Shown here one piece after another: positions 7,267 to 16,412 of a stretch of 64,000 nt of DNA. This stretch comes from WLMZ01 sp037139095 (GTDB taxonomy: Bacteria > Actinomycetota > Acidimicrobiia > Acidimicrobiales > Ilumatobacteraceae). Under the pieces are notes generated by a model. The model was not told the origin of the DNA. It did no database searches and was given only the letters and a program-made list of their open reading frames with translations. How positions within the stretch are numbered: position 1 is the first letter of the stretch; each line of letters starts with the position of its first letter. The stretch covers positions 110,393-174,392 of the forward strand of contig JBAXHD010000002.1 in the NCBI GenBank assembly GCA_037139095.1, in the 5' to 3' direction. The position numbers were made by a program, and so were the translations under genes.

Positions 7267-9095
7267 TGGCAACTCCACCACCAATTCCAGATGCTGCTTG
7301 GCTCTGGGAGAACGAGCCGTGCCGGGCGGCTTGCCCCGTGCACACCGATGCCGGTGCATACGTGACAGCGATCGCTGAGGGTCGCTTCCGTGACGCATAC
7401 ATGATTGCGCGGGGCCCGAACCCGTTTCCGTCAATCTGCGGTCGGGTGTGTGCAGCGCCCTGCGAGTCGGCATGCCGCCGCGGCAACCTCGACTCGCCGG
7501 TGTCGATTCGAGCGTTGAAGCGTTTCGTGAGCGAACGCTATGGCGTCGAGAGTTTTGCGGGTGCGGCGGCTTGGCACGAAGGCCATGGCCCGGTTCCCGC
7601 GGCAACCGGCTCATCGGTTGCAATCATTGGTGGAGGCCCCGGCGGCTTGGCCGCAGCACATGATCTTCGGCTCGCTGGTCACGCAGTCACCATCTACGAA
7701 GCCGAATCGCGGCTTGGCGGAATGATGGTGCTTGGTATTCCTGAGTACCGCCTGCCGCGTCCATTGATTGAGCGCGAGATCGATGCTGTGATCTCACTTG
7801 GCGTGGACGTCCGTTTGAACTGTCGCATCGGTCGCGACATCACATTCGACGAACTGATTGCGCAGCACGACGCAGTGTTCGTGTGTGTCGGAACGGCACG
7901 CGGCCGAAGCCTCGATATTCCGGGCAACGACCTTGATGGTGTGTTCAAAGCTGTTGAGTTCTTGCTCAACGTGAACCAAGGATTCCGCGTGCAACTTGGT
8001 TCGCGAGTCGTGGTTGTTGGCGGCGGCAATGTCGCGTTCGATGCCGCTCGCACAGCGCTTCGTGCCTCGGCGCGTGACGAGGCCGCTCCGGCTCCTGTAG
8101 TGCTGAGCCAGAGCGCAGGTGACGACGCGAGACGAGGCCTCACGACCACTCTTGATGCGGCCCGCGCTGCTCTGCGCGCTGGCGTGTCGCACGTGACCGT
8201 GGTGGCTCTTGAGTCGTTTGCTGAGATGCCCGCAGCGCTGGAGGAGATCGAAGAAGCTGAGGCCGAAGGCATTCACATTATGTTTCGCCGCGGTCCGCAC
8301 CGCATCGTTGGCGAAGGTCGTGTGACTGGCCTGGAGACCATCGAGGTTGTGTCGGTGTTCGACGAACAGCATCGCTTCGCGCCGGTCTTCGCGGCAGGAA
8401 CTGAATCGATCATTCAGGCCGACACCGTGATTTTGGCGGTGGGTCAATCGCCCGACGTTGTCTTTCTCGGAGAAGGCAACATCGATCGCAATCGATTCGG
8501 CGGCATTGCGGTTGATGCGAACATGCGCTCGAGCAATCCTCGTGTTTGGGCTGGCGGCGATGTTGCGTTTGGCCCACGAAACCTCATCGATGCAATCGCT
8601 GATGGACGCAAGGCGGCCGCTTCGATTCATGCTGTGCTGTCGGGCAGCGACCAAGTTGCCGATGGTGCGCAACGCCACGCCAGTGTCGTGCGCATCGAGT
8701 TGATTTCAAAGCCCAACTTCAGGCGTATGGCTACGGGCTACGACGCCATCGCCCGAGTTGCTGTGCCAAGTGTGCCGAACGATCGTCGCATTGGCTTTGC
8801 CGAAGTTGAGACCGGTTACGACGAGGGTCACGCAGTGCTCGAAGGGTTGCGCTGTCTGCGCTGCTTCGAGAACGTGATGCTCAAGCCCGAACTGTGCATC
8901 TTGTGTGGGTTGTGCGTGGACGTGTGTCCTACCAATTGCATTTCGATTGTGCGTGCCGATGATGCCGGCCACGGAACTGCAGCCCAGTCGGTGCTGTTAC
9001 TCGATGAAGAGATCTGTATTCGATGCGGGTTGTGCGTCAACCGATGCCCGCCCGGTGCCCTGTTGATGGTTCACGCCAGAGAGGTTGTTGCATGA
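7266..9095 (+). CDS. GltD-like FAD/NAD(P)H oxidoreductase with two C-terminal [4Fe-4S] sites
   Basis: A 609-residue flavoprotein. Residues 19-70 carry the GltD-type N-terminal cysteines (Cys19, 23, 58, 62, 66, 70 in EPCRAACPV and ICGRVCAAPCESACRRG). GGGPGG at 122-127 binds FAD and GGGNVA at 252-257 binds NAD(P). Residues 530-594 form a bacterial two-cluster ferredoxin domain (CILCGLCVDVCP and CIRCGLCVNRCP), with an additional CLRC pair before it. This is the domain plan of NAD(P)H-dependent electron-transfer subunits, not of glutamate synthase, whose large subunit is absent. It overlaps the cytochrome b gene by ATGA, which strongly suggests that it is a peripheral subunit feeding or drawing electrons at the bc-type complex. 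Confidence 0.85.
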   Translation: MATPPPIPDAAWLWENEPCRAACPVHTDAGAYVTAIAEGRFRDAYMIARGPNPFPSICGRVCAAPCESACRRGNLDSPVSIRALKRFVSERYGVESFAGAAAWHEGHGPVPAATGSSVAIIGGGPGGLAAAHDLRLAGHAVTIYEAESRLGGMMVLGIPEYRLPRPLIEREIDAVISLGVDVRLNCRIGRDITFDELIAQHDAVFVCVGTARGRSLDIPGNDLDGVFKAVEFLLNVNQGFRVQLGSRVVVVGGGNVAFDAARTALRASARDEAAPAPVVLSQSAGDDARRGLTTTLDAARAALRAGVSHVTVVALESFAEMPAALEEIEEAEAEGIHIMFRRGPHRIVGEGRVTGLETIEVVSVFDEQHRFAPVFAAGTESIIQADTVILAVGQSPDVVFLGEGNIDRNRFGGIAVDANMRSSNPRVWAGGDVAFGPRNLIDAIADGRKAAASIHAVLSGSDQVADGAQRHASVVRIELISKPNFRRMATGYDAIARVAVPSVPNDRRIGFAEVETGYDEGHAVLEGLRCLRCFENVMLKPELCILCGLCVDVCPTNCISIVRADDAGHGTAAQSVLLLDEEICIRCGLCVNRCPPGALLMVHAREVVA

Positions 9096-10468
9096 TTGAC
9101 CAAGAAGCCGGAAACAGCGAGCAGTTGCGAGACGCGCTCGAGCCAGACGTGTATCCGGTTCCAGAAAGTCGGTGGCAGCGAGTCACCCACACCGAAGCGT
9201 GGCGCTCGGTGTTTCGTCATCCGCAACTCGACACACCGCGTGGTCGCGCATTGCAGGGATTCTCCAACGTGTTCCTGCACGTGTATCCAGTGAAGGTGCC
9301 GCGGCGCGTGCTGAGGCTGCGCTATTCGTGGCGCTTGGGTTACATCGCCACGGTGCTCTTCACGATCTTGGTGGTCACCGGGGTGTACCTGATGTTCTTT
9401 TACACGCCGTCGGTGACTGCCGCCTACGGAGACATGCAGCAGTTGCGCACGGGGGTCGGCTTTGGACAACTTGTTCGCAACGTGCATCGATGGTCGGCGC
9501 ACCTGATGGTGCTCGTGGTCGTGTTGCACCTCATCCGAGTGTTCTTCGCCGGGGCATACAAGCGGCCTCGACAGTTCAACTGGGTGATCGGCATGGTGCT
9601 CTTCGCAATCACCCTCGGTTTCTCGTTTACCGGCTACCTGCTGCCGTGGGACCAACTCAGCTACTGGGCGGTCACCGTGGGCACCAACCTTGTGGGCTAC
9701 GTGCCCGTGGTTGGCGGCATTCTCACCGACTTGTTGATCGGCGGTCCCCAGATTGGTCAGGCCACGTTGCAACGGTTCTATGCGCTGCACGTAGCGGTGC
9801 TGCCGTTGGCCTTGGCAATGATGTTGATGGTGCACATCTGGCGGGTGCGCAAGGACGGTTTTGCAGTGAAGCGCGGCAGTGCCGGTGCCTTCGCCGAAGG
9901 TGCCACTGAGGCCGTCGATGAGTCGGCGACTCGTACGCCGTCGTTGCCGATGTGTACTGCGCGTGCAATCGACAACGGAGATCGGGTGCGTGTGCTTGGT
10001 GTTGTTGATCGCGAGTCGGTCACGGCAGAAGAACGCCTTACCGACGACACGGTGTTTGCGTGGCCACACCTGTTGGTGCGCCACGCTGTGGTGGGCCTGG
10101 GCACAGTCGCCACGGTGATTGCGCTCGGTGTGGCATTCGCTGCACCACTTCGCGACATCGCGAATCCAAACCTCACCCCCGAGCCGGCGAAGGCGCCGTG
10201 GTACTTCGTTGGTCTACAAGAGATGCTGTCGCATTTCGATCCGCTTGTTGCTGGCATCTTCGTGCCGGCGGGTGTGTTGCTCACGTTGGCGTTGCTGCCG
10301 TATTTCGATCGGAATCCAGCCACTGAATCGAGGAACCGAAAGGTGGCGGTGTGTGTGTTCGCCACGATCTTGATCATTGCGGTGACGCTCACCGTGATTG
10401 GGGCTCTGTTTAGAGGCCCGGGCTGGGAGTTCGTGCCGCCGTGGCAACACTCGTACTTGGAGATGTGA
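9092..10468 (+). CDS. Cytochrome b of a bc-type quinol oxidoreductase (b6-like, fused to subunit-IV region)
   Basis: A 458-residue membrane protein combining the four-helix haem-binding half and a C-terminal part like subunit IV. Haem ligands are His132 and His146 (helix B, 14 apart) and His233 and His248 (helix D, 15 apart, the b6-type spacing). VHRWSAHLMVLVV and TGYLLPWDQLSYWAV are close to b6 sequences. A linker of about 65 residues (258-322) joins the halves. In the Qo region the usual PEWY is APWY (368-371, within PEPAKAPWYFVGLQEML), so the catalytic Glu is missing, as in several menaquinol-using bacteria. ATG 9092 overlaps the preceding stop. Confidence 0.9.
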   Translation: MIDQEAGNSEQLRDALEPDVYPVPESRWQRVTHTEAWRSVFRHPQLDTPRGRALQGFSNVFLHVYPVKVPRRVLRLRYSWRLGYIATVLFTILVVTGVYLMFFYTPSVTAAYGDMQQLRTGVGFGQLVRNVHRWSAHLMVLVVVLHLIRVFFAGAYKRPRQFNWVIGMVLFAITLGFSFTGYLLPWDQLSYWAVTVGTNLVGYVPVVGGILTDLLIGGPQIGQATLQRFYALHVAVLPLALAMMLMVHIWRVRKDGFAVKRGSAGAFAEGATEAVDESATRTPSLPMCTARAIDNGDRVRVLGVVDRESVTAEERLTDDTVFAWPHLLVRHAVVGLGTVATVIALGVAFAAPLRDIANPNLTPEPAKAPWYFVGLQEMLSHFDPLVAGIFVPAGVLLTLALLPYFDRNPATESRNRKVAVCVFATILIIAVTLTVIGALFRGPGWEFVPPWQHSYLEM

Positions 10469-10477
10469 GGAACGATC

Positions 10478-10972
10478 ATGGCCACAACACGTAGGAACCT
10501 GCTTCGCGCGGGATGGAGACTGTGCGGCAGCATGCTTGCGCTCGCCGCAGGATGGACTTCGTGGGAGTTGCTTCGGCCGCTCACTGCGGCCGGTGCCAGC
10601 GGGAAGATGAAATTGGGCAATCCGGCCAACTTCAAACCGGGCACAGCGACGTTTGTGAACCAGGGTCGACTCTGGGTGGCGAATGCTGACGGGCACTTGT
10701 TTGCGCTGTCGCAGAAGTGTCCGCATCTTGGTTGCCGAGTTCCGTTTTGTGAAAGCTCGGGTCAGTTCGAATGTCCGTGTCACGGATCGGTGTTCGACAT
10801 CGGCGGCGAGTGGGTCAAAGGGCCATCGCCACGCGGTATGGACCAACATCCGCTCACCGTGGAGAACAACGAGTTGGTTGTTGATACGAGCAAACGCATC
10901 GATGGCCCCGACCGCGGTGCCTCAGCATTTCTGACTGCTCCGAAAGGCCCGGCGTGCGCCGGGAACGGGTGA
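10478..10972 (+). CDS. Rieske iron-sulfur protein
   Basis: A 164-residue Rieske [2Fe-2S] protein following cytochrome b by 9 bases. An N-terminal twin-arginine-like TTRRNLLRAG and a hydrophobic segment (residues 14-34) serve as Tat signal and anchor. Ligands are Cys81/His83 in CPHLGC and Cys99/His102 in CPCHGS, with the Cys86-Cys101 disulfide pair present, as expected for a high-potential cluster. It moves electrons from quinol at the Qo site to cytochrome c. It is short compared with the three-helix QcrA proteins of most actinobacteria, again pointing to a separate, b6f-like second complex. Confidence 0.9.
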   Translation: MATTRRNLLRAGWRLCGSMLALAAGWTSWELLRPLTAAGASGKMKLGNPANFKPGTATFVNQGRLWVANADGHLFALSQKCPHLGCRVPFCESSGQFECPCHGSVFDIGGEWVKGPSPRGMDQHPLTVENNELVVDTSKRIDGPDRGASAFLTAPKGPACAGNG

Positions 10973-10977
10973 CGGCG

Positions 10978-11454
10978 ATGCCAGAGCGTGCACCGAAACC
11001 CCAACTCGACGAACCAGAGTGGCTGCAACGCAGCCTTGACCGCTACCTCACGTGGGGCTTGGTGTTCATGGTGGTGTTGCTCGTGGCGTTCCCGCTGTAT
11101 CGCCTGCGCGAACCAACGCTGCGCGCTGACGCAAAGGCCGAGCAGCAGCAGAACTATGAAAAGACCGGTGGCGAGTTGTTCTCAACGAACTGCGCGTCGT
11201 GTCATGGCAAACAAGCCACGGGCGGCACTGCGCCAACCTTGAACTCGAAGCAGTTCCTGAGTACCACCACCGATAACCAGATCGCGTTGATCGTTACCGG
11301 TGGAGTCTCGGGTTCGTCGATGTCGGCATGGAGTCTTGACTATGGCGGTTCGCTGACTGACGAACAGATTCGTCAGCTGGTGACCTACCTGCGCACGCTG
11401 GAGCCGAAGGCGCCAAGCATTCCTGACTGGCGCACCGGAGCCAAGGCACCGTAA
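10978..11454 (+). CDS. Membrane-anchored monohaem cytochrome c
   Basis: A 158-residue cytochrome with one N-terminal membrane helix (residues 26-41) and a class I haem domain: CASCH at 72-76, and a likely Met ligand in SSMSAW. ATG 10978 is chosen because the GGGTGA just upstream lies at suitable distance; GTG 10969 would overlap the Rieske stop. It is the last gene of the operon and the natural electron acceptor of the Rieske protein; the cupredoxin at 6584 could take electrons further. The convergent carotenoid oxygenase gene ends 4 bases away. Confidence 0.88.
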   Translation: MPERAPKPQLDEPEWLQRSLDRYLTWGLVFMVVLLVAFPLYRLREPTLRADAKAEQQQNYEKTGGELFSTNCASCHGKQATGGTAPTLNSKQFLSTTTDNQIALIVTGGVSGSSMSAWSLDYGGSLTDEQIRQLVTYLRTLEPKAPSIPDWRTGAKAP

Positions 11455-11457
11455 TTC

Positions 11458-12942
11458 TTAGCTCAGCAATTGATCTGCTGGCGCCCAACAACTGTGTGTG
11501 CCACTCGAGATGCGCTCGGGCAACAGCACGCTGGCAATGGGCCCGGCAGCGATGTCTTGCGCTGCGAAAATCTGGCACTGCGATTGATCGTTGTTCATGT
11601 CGGTTGTGAACGTGACGACATAGCCATCGTCTTCAGCAATTGAACCGATGCGCGGTGCCATCGGTGCCTCGCTGGCGTAGACGCCATCGGGGAACTTGTA
11701 TTCATCGACAGTGCCGGTGTGCGTATCGAGCTTGGTGAGTCCGTTGAACAAGAACCAACCCGGCTTGCCCGTGACCGTGTAGGTGTAGCGATACGGCTGG
11801 CCTGCGTAGCGCCCGTTGATGGTGCCGAACTCGAGGATGCGATCATCGAGGCGTTCTTCGGTGGTGCGGCCAGTGCGCATGTTGAACCGCCAGCGATGTG
11901 GATGCGGTTGCATGCGGGCGAGGTCGAGGAACCGAAACATCTGCTCGAACTCGGTGTCTTCGGGTGCCGCTTTGGGACTGGGATGTGTTTGGTAGAAGCC
12001 GTCGAGCACGATCTCGTCGCCGTCTTCGAATGCGTTGATCCAATGCAACACATAGGTGGGGTCTGCCTCAAACCAGCGCACATCGCCAGCGTTGCCGCGG
12101 CGCGGGATGATCGCGAACCGAGTAGGCATCTCGGGGTAGTAGCGCACGGCGTAGATGTCGCGTTCGAGGAGCCGCGGATCCCAGAACATCGGGCAGTCGT
12201 TGAGGATCGCGTAGTTCTCGGTGAACGCCATGTCGTGCGGCAAGCGCGGCCCCGGCAGAGGAATGGGCGTGTAGTGAACCAAGGCGTTGCTGGCGTCGAC
12301 CACGCCGTAATGCATGTACGGAGCGTGGGTGGAGTAGTTGAAGAACAGCATCTCGCCGGTGCGTTCGTCGACCTTGGTGTGCGCCGAAACGCCTTCAGCT
12401 GGGAAGTGGCCATCCCAAGTTTCGCGTGAGAGATCGGCCAGCGAGATGGGGTCGTGGCGATAGAGATCGCCGCATTGATAGAAGCTGGTTTTGGCGACGC
12501 CAGCGTGTACCACCACGTCGGTGCTCGATGCATCCTTCAGACGAGCGCGTGCGCCCCATCCGTCGGTGCGTATCGATCGTTGTGGGCTCTCGGCGAGTCC
12601 GGCCCAGAGCGCGTGGCCGGCCTCGTTCTCGGCAGCGAGCGCAGCGGTGCGAACAAAGCGGTTGGCATAGGTGGCTCGCCCATCGGCGAAGTGGATCGAG
12701 TGCAACATGCCGTCGCCATCGAAGGGGTGATAGCGACCGATGGACTCGTGCACGGGGTTCTCGGTGTTGCGTAGGTACACGCCCGCAAGGTCGCGTGGGA
12801 TCGAGCCGGTGACACGCAGATCGCCGATGTCGTAGGTGGCGTCATACTCGGTGCGGTTGGGTTGCCACGGCCCGGTTCGATACGGGTGCGTATCGTTCGG
12901 GTCGAGCGAGCCAACCGTGGTGTGAACGACTCTGGATGTCAT
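11458..12942 (-). CDS. Carotenoid oxygenase (retinal pigment epithelial membrane protein family)
   Basis: A 494-residue non-haem iron dioxygenase that cleaves carotenoids, apocarotenoids or stilbenes. The four iron-binding histidines of the seven-bladed propeller are visible: His188 (GVSAHTKVDE), His236 (LPHDMAFTENY), His300 (YVLHWINAFEDGDE) and His483 near the C-terminus (SSGTHSCW). The N-terminal VYLRNTENPVHE and YHPFDGDGMLH are also typical. ATG 12942 is the first codon consistent with family length; no clear ribosome binding site precedes it. The gene is divergent from an amidohydrolase with 76 bases between. The substrate cannot be read from sequence; an apocarotenoid or retinal function is plausible. 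Confidence 0.9.
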   Translation of the reverse strand: MTSRVVHTTVGSLDPNDTHPYRTGPWQPNRTEYDATYDIGDLRVTGSIPRDLAGVYLRNTENPVHESIGRYHPFDGDGMLHSIHFADGRATYANRFVRTAALAAENEAGHALWAGLAESPQRSIRTDGWGARARLKDASSTDVVVHAGVAKTSFYQCGDLYRHDPISLADLSRETWDGHFPAEGVSAHTKVDERTGEMLFFNYSTHAPYMHYGVVDASNALVHYTPIPLPGPRLPHDMAFTENYAILNDCPMFWDPRLLERDIYAVRYYPEMPTRFAIIPRRGNAGDVRWFEADPTYVLHWINAFEDGDEIVLDGFYQTHPSPKAAPEDTEFEQMFRFLDLARMQPHPHRWRFNMRTGRTTEERLDDRILEFGTINGRYAGQPYRYTYTVTGKPGWFLFNGLTKLDTHTGTVDEYKFPDGVYASEAPMAPRIGSIAEDDGYVVTFTTDMNNDQSQCQIFAAQDIAAGPIASVLLPERISSGTHSCWAPADQLLS

Positions 12943-13018
12943 CGTGTCCCCATGGCAGCTCACAGTACCTGCGATGAAGAGTTGTCCCGAACGTAGGTGC
13001 AACACTGAGGCAATGACA

Positions 13019-14239
13019 ATGACCTACAACTCGACCGGCCTGATAGTGCACGACGCCGATGCGCACGTGATGGAGACACCGGGTTGGTTGCGTGATCACG
13101 CAGACCCAGGCATTCGTGATCGAATCGCTGCCCTCGAATATCAGGGCGGTAGTGAACTGCGCCAGACCGGCGACCCCGATGAACAACTCCGTGACATCAA
13201 TGCGGCATTCGCCAAGCTCACCGAGCGTCATCTCTCCGATGAGTACCGCTCGGTTGAGCAGGCCGAGATCATGTTGCGCAAAAACTTCGCGGCCACCGGT
13301 TCGTTCATTGCCGAAGACCGTCCGCGAGCGCTCGACATGCTTGGCTTCGCGAGCCAGCTCATGTTCAACACGTTTCACAACACTCGGCTGCACGACTGGG
13401 AGCATTCGGGCGACATCGAGCTCGCGATTGGCGCAGCGCGCGCCCACAACCGAGCGATGTTTGATTTCTGCTCAGTCGACAGCCGATTGTTGCCAACCAT
13501 GTACGTGCCCCTCGCCGACCTCGACAAGGCTGGCGGGTTAGCGAACGAGGCAATTGCAATGGGTGCCTCAGCGTTGTTGGTGGCATCGGGATGTCCACCG
13601 GGGCATTCGCCGAGCCACCTTGGCCTCGACTCTGTGTGGCGTGCCGCCAGCGAGGCGCGCATACCGATCGTGTTTCATGTGGGCGGCACGGGCTCGCTCA
13701 TCGACCCCAACTACTTCGTGAACGGTTTGCCGATCCCTGCCGATTTCCATGGTGGTGCCGAGAACTTCCGCTCGGTGGATTACATGGGCATTCCGGTGCC
13801 TCCGGCGCAGACCTTGGCCACCATGATTTTCGATGGAGTCTTCGACCGGTTCCCCGATCTGCGCGTTGGGATCATCGAGCAGGGAGCCATCTGGGTGCCC
13901 TCGTGGATGCGCCAAATGGAGGCTGCCTTCGATGCATTCGTTCGTCACGAAGACCGTCTCAAGCGGCTCGCCATGCGCCCCAGCGACTACGTGCGCCAGC
14001 ATCTTCGTTTCACGCCGTACCCCACCGAGGATGTCGGCTGGATTATCGAACAGGCGGGTGAGCAGGTGTGTCTGTTCTCGTCCGACTATCCCCATGTCGA
14101 GGGTGGCCGCCGGCCGATCGAGCGGTTCGAGACGTCGCTCGCCAATGCCTCCGACTCGGTGCGTCAGGCGTTCTATCACGACAACTTTGTTGACCTGATG
14201 GGCTCGGCGCTCGATGGAGTTCGGCCGACGCCTGCCTGA
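13019..14239 (+). CDS. Amidohydrolase_2-family metal-dependent hydrolase
   Basis: A 406-residue TIM-barrel hydrolase of the ACMSD/amidohydrolase_2 type. Metal-site features are DADAHVMETP near the N-terminus, IVFHVGGTGS in the middle and LFSSDYPHVEGG with the C-terminal Asp. These proteins hydrolyse or decarboxylate ring-derived acids; the substrate is unknown. GAGG 8 bases before ATG 13019 supports this start over ATG 13013. It is divergent from the carotenoid oxygenase. Long members with this DADxH start are frequent in actinobacterial aromatic or terpenoid catabolism gene sets, but no other such gene is adjacent. Confidence 0.8.
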   Translation: MTYNSTGLIVHDADAHVMETPGWLRDHADPGIRDRIAALEYQGGSELRQTGDPDEQLRDINAAFAKLTERHLSDEYRSVEQAEIMLRKNFAATGSFIAEDRPRALDMLGFASQLMFNTFHNTRLHDWEHSGDIELAIGAARAHNRAMFDFCSVDSRLLPTMYVPLADLDKAGGLANEAIAMGASALLVASGCPPGHSPSHLGLDSVWRAASEARIPIVFHVGGTGSLIDPNYFVNGLPIPADFHGGAENFRSVDYMGIPVPPAQTLATMIFDGVFDRFPDLRVGIIEQGAIWVPSWMRQMEAAFDAFVRHEDRLKRLAMRPSDYVRQHLRFTPYPTEDVGWIIEQAGEQVCLFSSDYPHVEGGRRPIERFETSLANASDSVRQAFYHDNFVDLMGSALDGVRPTPA

Positions 14240-14336
14240 GCAACAGCTCGTGTGAGGTGTCGGGGGGTACATGTCGGTTTTGTGTCGGAGCGACATGTGT
14301 GCTTGAGTTTCGCGCCGCGCGTGCCGATATTGAGGA

Positions 14337-16412
14337 ATGCTAGCGATCCAACCAGAAGCCCCTTCTGCGGGGCTGCTCGACGCGACGGTCCTGTTGGATT
14401 GCCTTCCTGATGTTGTGCTCGTGCTCGACGAGGCGGGTTGTTTGCGTTACGCGAACGCCGCAGCAGAGCGACAATTGGGTTGGACTCGTGACAAGTGGAT
14501 GGGTCGCTCGGCGTTTGATTTGTTGCATCCCGATGACCTTGCTGTGGCCGTGGCCTCGATGGGCACGATGCAGGGCAAGGACTACGGCACCCCGGTAGAG
14601 GTGCGAGTGTCCGATGCCGATGCTGGCTGGCATTGGATGGAAATTGTGGGTGCCAACCACCATCATCACGCCAATGTTGGCGGCCTTGTGTTGGTGGTGC
14701 GTGACATTACCCAACGTCGAATGTGGGAGGTCGCCGGCGGCGATGTGACCCGATTTCAACAGGTGATTCAGCACTCGCCATCGATCACGATGTTGCTTGA
14801 TGCCGACGGCATCGTCACCAGTGTGAACGGCGCCTTCACGCGTCTGCTTGGGTTTGACCCATCGGTTGTGATCGGTGAGCCGCTGGCCACCTTCGTTGCC
14901 CATGAGTCGTTGGGTTCGCTCGCCGACCTGCTGAGTTCGATGAGTCGAGATCATCGCGCTACGTCGACCGAGTTGTCGATGATGCGGCTCGGTCGTAGCG
15001 AATTGCGACCGATCAGATTCGAGTTCGCAGACTTGGTGAGTGACCCAGTCGTCGCTGGCTTCGTGGTGTCCGGATACGACGTGACCGAACTGCAGCGCGC
15101 TCGTAATGACCTCGAGCAGATGGCTCGACACGATGCACTCACCGGCCTTGCGAATCGCTCGTTGCTGCTGTCGTGCCTCGATACGTATCTGGCAACCGGC
15201 CGACCCGTTGCCGTGGTGTTCATCGACCTCGATCGGTTCAAGCCAGTGAACGACTTGTTCGGCCATGAGGCTGGCGATGAGCTGCTTTCGCAAGTGGGTG
15301 TGCGCCTTGAGCAAGTGGTGCGTCCGGGCGATGTTGTAGCCCGTGTGGGCGGTGACGAGTTCGTGGTCTTAGCCCCGGGCATATCAGGGTGGTCGGCTGC
15401 AACGTTGTTAGCCGAACGGATTGAGTCGGCCCTGTCGGCGCCGTATGTGCTCAGCGTGGGGCCGGTGAAGATTGGGGCAAGCGCGGGCGTCGCGATATCG
15501 GACGCGATGTCGAGCGTTGCCAGCTTGCTCGCTGACGCTGATGTGCGGATGTACGAAGCCAAGTCAGAGCGCCGTGGTATCACGTCGCGGGTGGCTGGCG
15601 AACCACGAAGAAGCGCTTCCGAGCGACGTCGGCTGGCTGACGAACTCGCAGCCGGAATTGGCCGCGGTGAAGTGGTGGCGCATCTGCAACCCATCATTGA
15701 TCTCGATACCCGTGAACTCGTTGGGGTCGAGGCGCTCGCGCGTTGGAACCACCCCGACCTTGGCGAGCTTGCGCCGGCGTCGTTCCTTGATCTGGTTGAG
15801 GACGCCGGCCTTGACATGCCCTTTGGCGCTGCCGTGCTGGAGTCTGCGTGTGACACGTTGGCGATCCTGAAGACCCGTGGCATTCGGGTACCTCTTGCGG
15901 TGAACCTGTCGGTGGGTCAGCTCGCTCACCCGTCGTTGAGCGAGCAAGTTCTTCGAACCCTTACTGAGCACGGCTTAGAAATGTCGCAACTGATCATCGA
16001 GATCACCGAGCGGGCGATGCTCACTCGCCACGCCGCTGCCGGAATGTCGTCGCCCGACGAGACCTTGCGCAAACTGCGCGCGGCCGGAGCTGCGCTGAGC
16101 CTCGATGATTTTGGCACCGGATTTTCGTCGCTGACCCATGTGCGTCGCTTTCCGTTGGCTTCGCTGAAGATCGATCAGACCTTTGTGGCGGGAATGGAAA
16201 CCTGCGCCGAGGATCGAGCAGTGGTCGAGGTGGTCGTGGGCCTCGCTCGAGGGTTAGGCCTGCAGGTAGTGGCCGAGGGTGTGGAGACAGCGATGCAATG
16301 GGAGATGCTGCGCCAGATGGGCTGCGATCATGCCCAGGGTTACTTGATGTCTCGGCCGCTCGATGCAGACGATGCGGTGTCATGGATTACGTCGTACGTG
16401 ACCGCGCTGTGA
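14337..16412 (+). CDS. PAS-PAS-GGDEF-EAL cyclic di-GMP turnover protein
   Basis: A 691-residue cytoplasmic sensor without membrane segments. Two PAS domains (about 15-130 and 140-260) precede a GGDEF domain with intact VGGDEF and RHDALTGLANR, and an EAL domain with GVEALARWNH, DDFGTGFSSL and EGVET. Both catalytic signatures look complete, so it may make and break c-di-GMP, with PAS domains setting the balance. ATG 14337 is preceded closely by GAGG. The end overlaps the convergent CYTH-CHAD gene by 33 bases. A secreted 1,797-residue surface protein elsewhere in the window would be a natural c-di-GMP target, but there is no direct link. Confidence 0.92.
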   Translation: MLAIQPEAPSAGLLDATVLLDCLPDVVLVLDEAGCLRYANAAAERQLGWTRDKWMGRSAFDLLHPDDLAVAVASMGTMQGKDYGTPVEVRVSDADAGWHWMEIVGANHHHHANVGGLVLVVRDITQRRMWEVAGGDVTRFQQVIQHSPSITMLLDADGIVTSVNGAFTRLLGFDPSVVIGEPLATFVAHESLGSLADLLSSMSRDHRATSTELSMMRLGRSELRPIRFEFADLVSDPVVAGFVVSGYDVTELQRARNDLEQMARHDALTGLANRSLLLSCLDTYLATGRPVAVVFIDLDRFKPVNDLFGHEAGDELLSQVGVRLEQVVRPGDVVARVGGDEFVVLAPGISGWSAATLLAERIESALSAPYVLSVGPVKIGASAGVAISDAMSSVASLLADADVRMYEAKSERRGITSRVAGEPRRSASERRRLADELAAGIGRGEVVAHLQPIIDLDTRELVGVEALARWNHPDLGELAPASFLDLVEDAGLDMPFGAAVLESACDTLAILKTRGIRVPLAVNLSVGQLAHPSLSEQVLRTLTEHGLEMSQLIIEITERAMLTRHAAAGMSSPDETLRKLRAAGAALSLDDFGTGFSSLTHVRRFPLASLKIDQTFVAGMETCAEDRAVVEVVVGLARGLGLQVVAEGVETAMQWEMLRQMGCDHAQGYLMSRPLDADDAVSWITSYVTAL

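Noticed and set aside
7266..9095. Glutamate synthase small subunit GltD
   Set aside because: No GltB is nearby, and the protein has a C-terminal two-cluster ferredoxin domain and overlaps cytochrome b, so a respiratory role is more likely.
12943..13018. TTGTCCCGAAC in the carotenoid oxygenase/amidohydrolase gap as a DosR-like box
   Set aside because: Only one half-site fits; about 8 of 14 positions match, no better than expected by chance.
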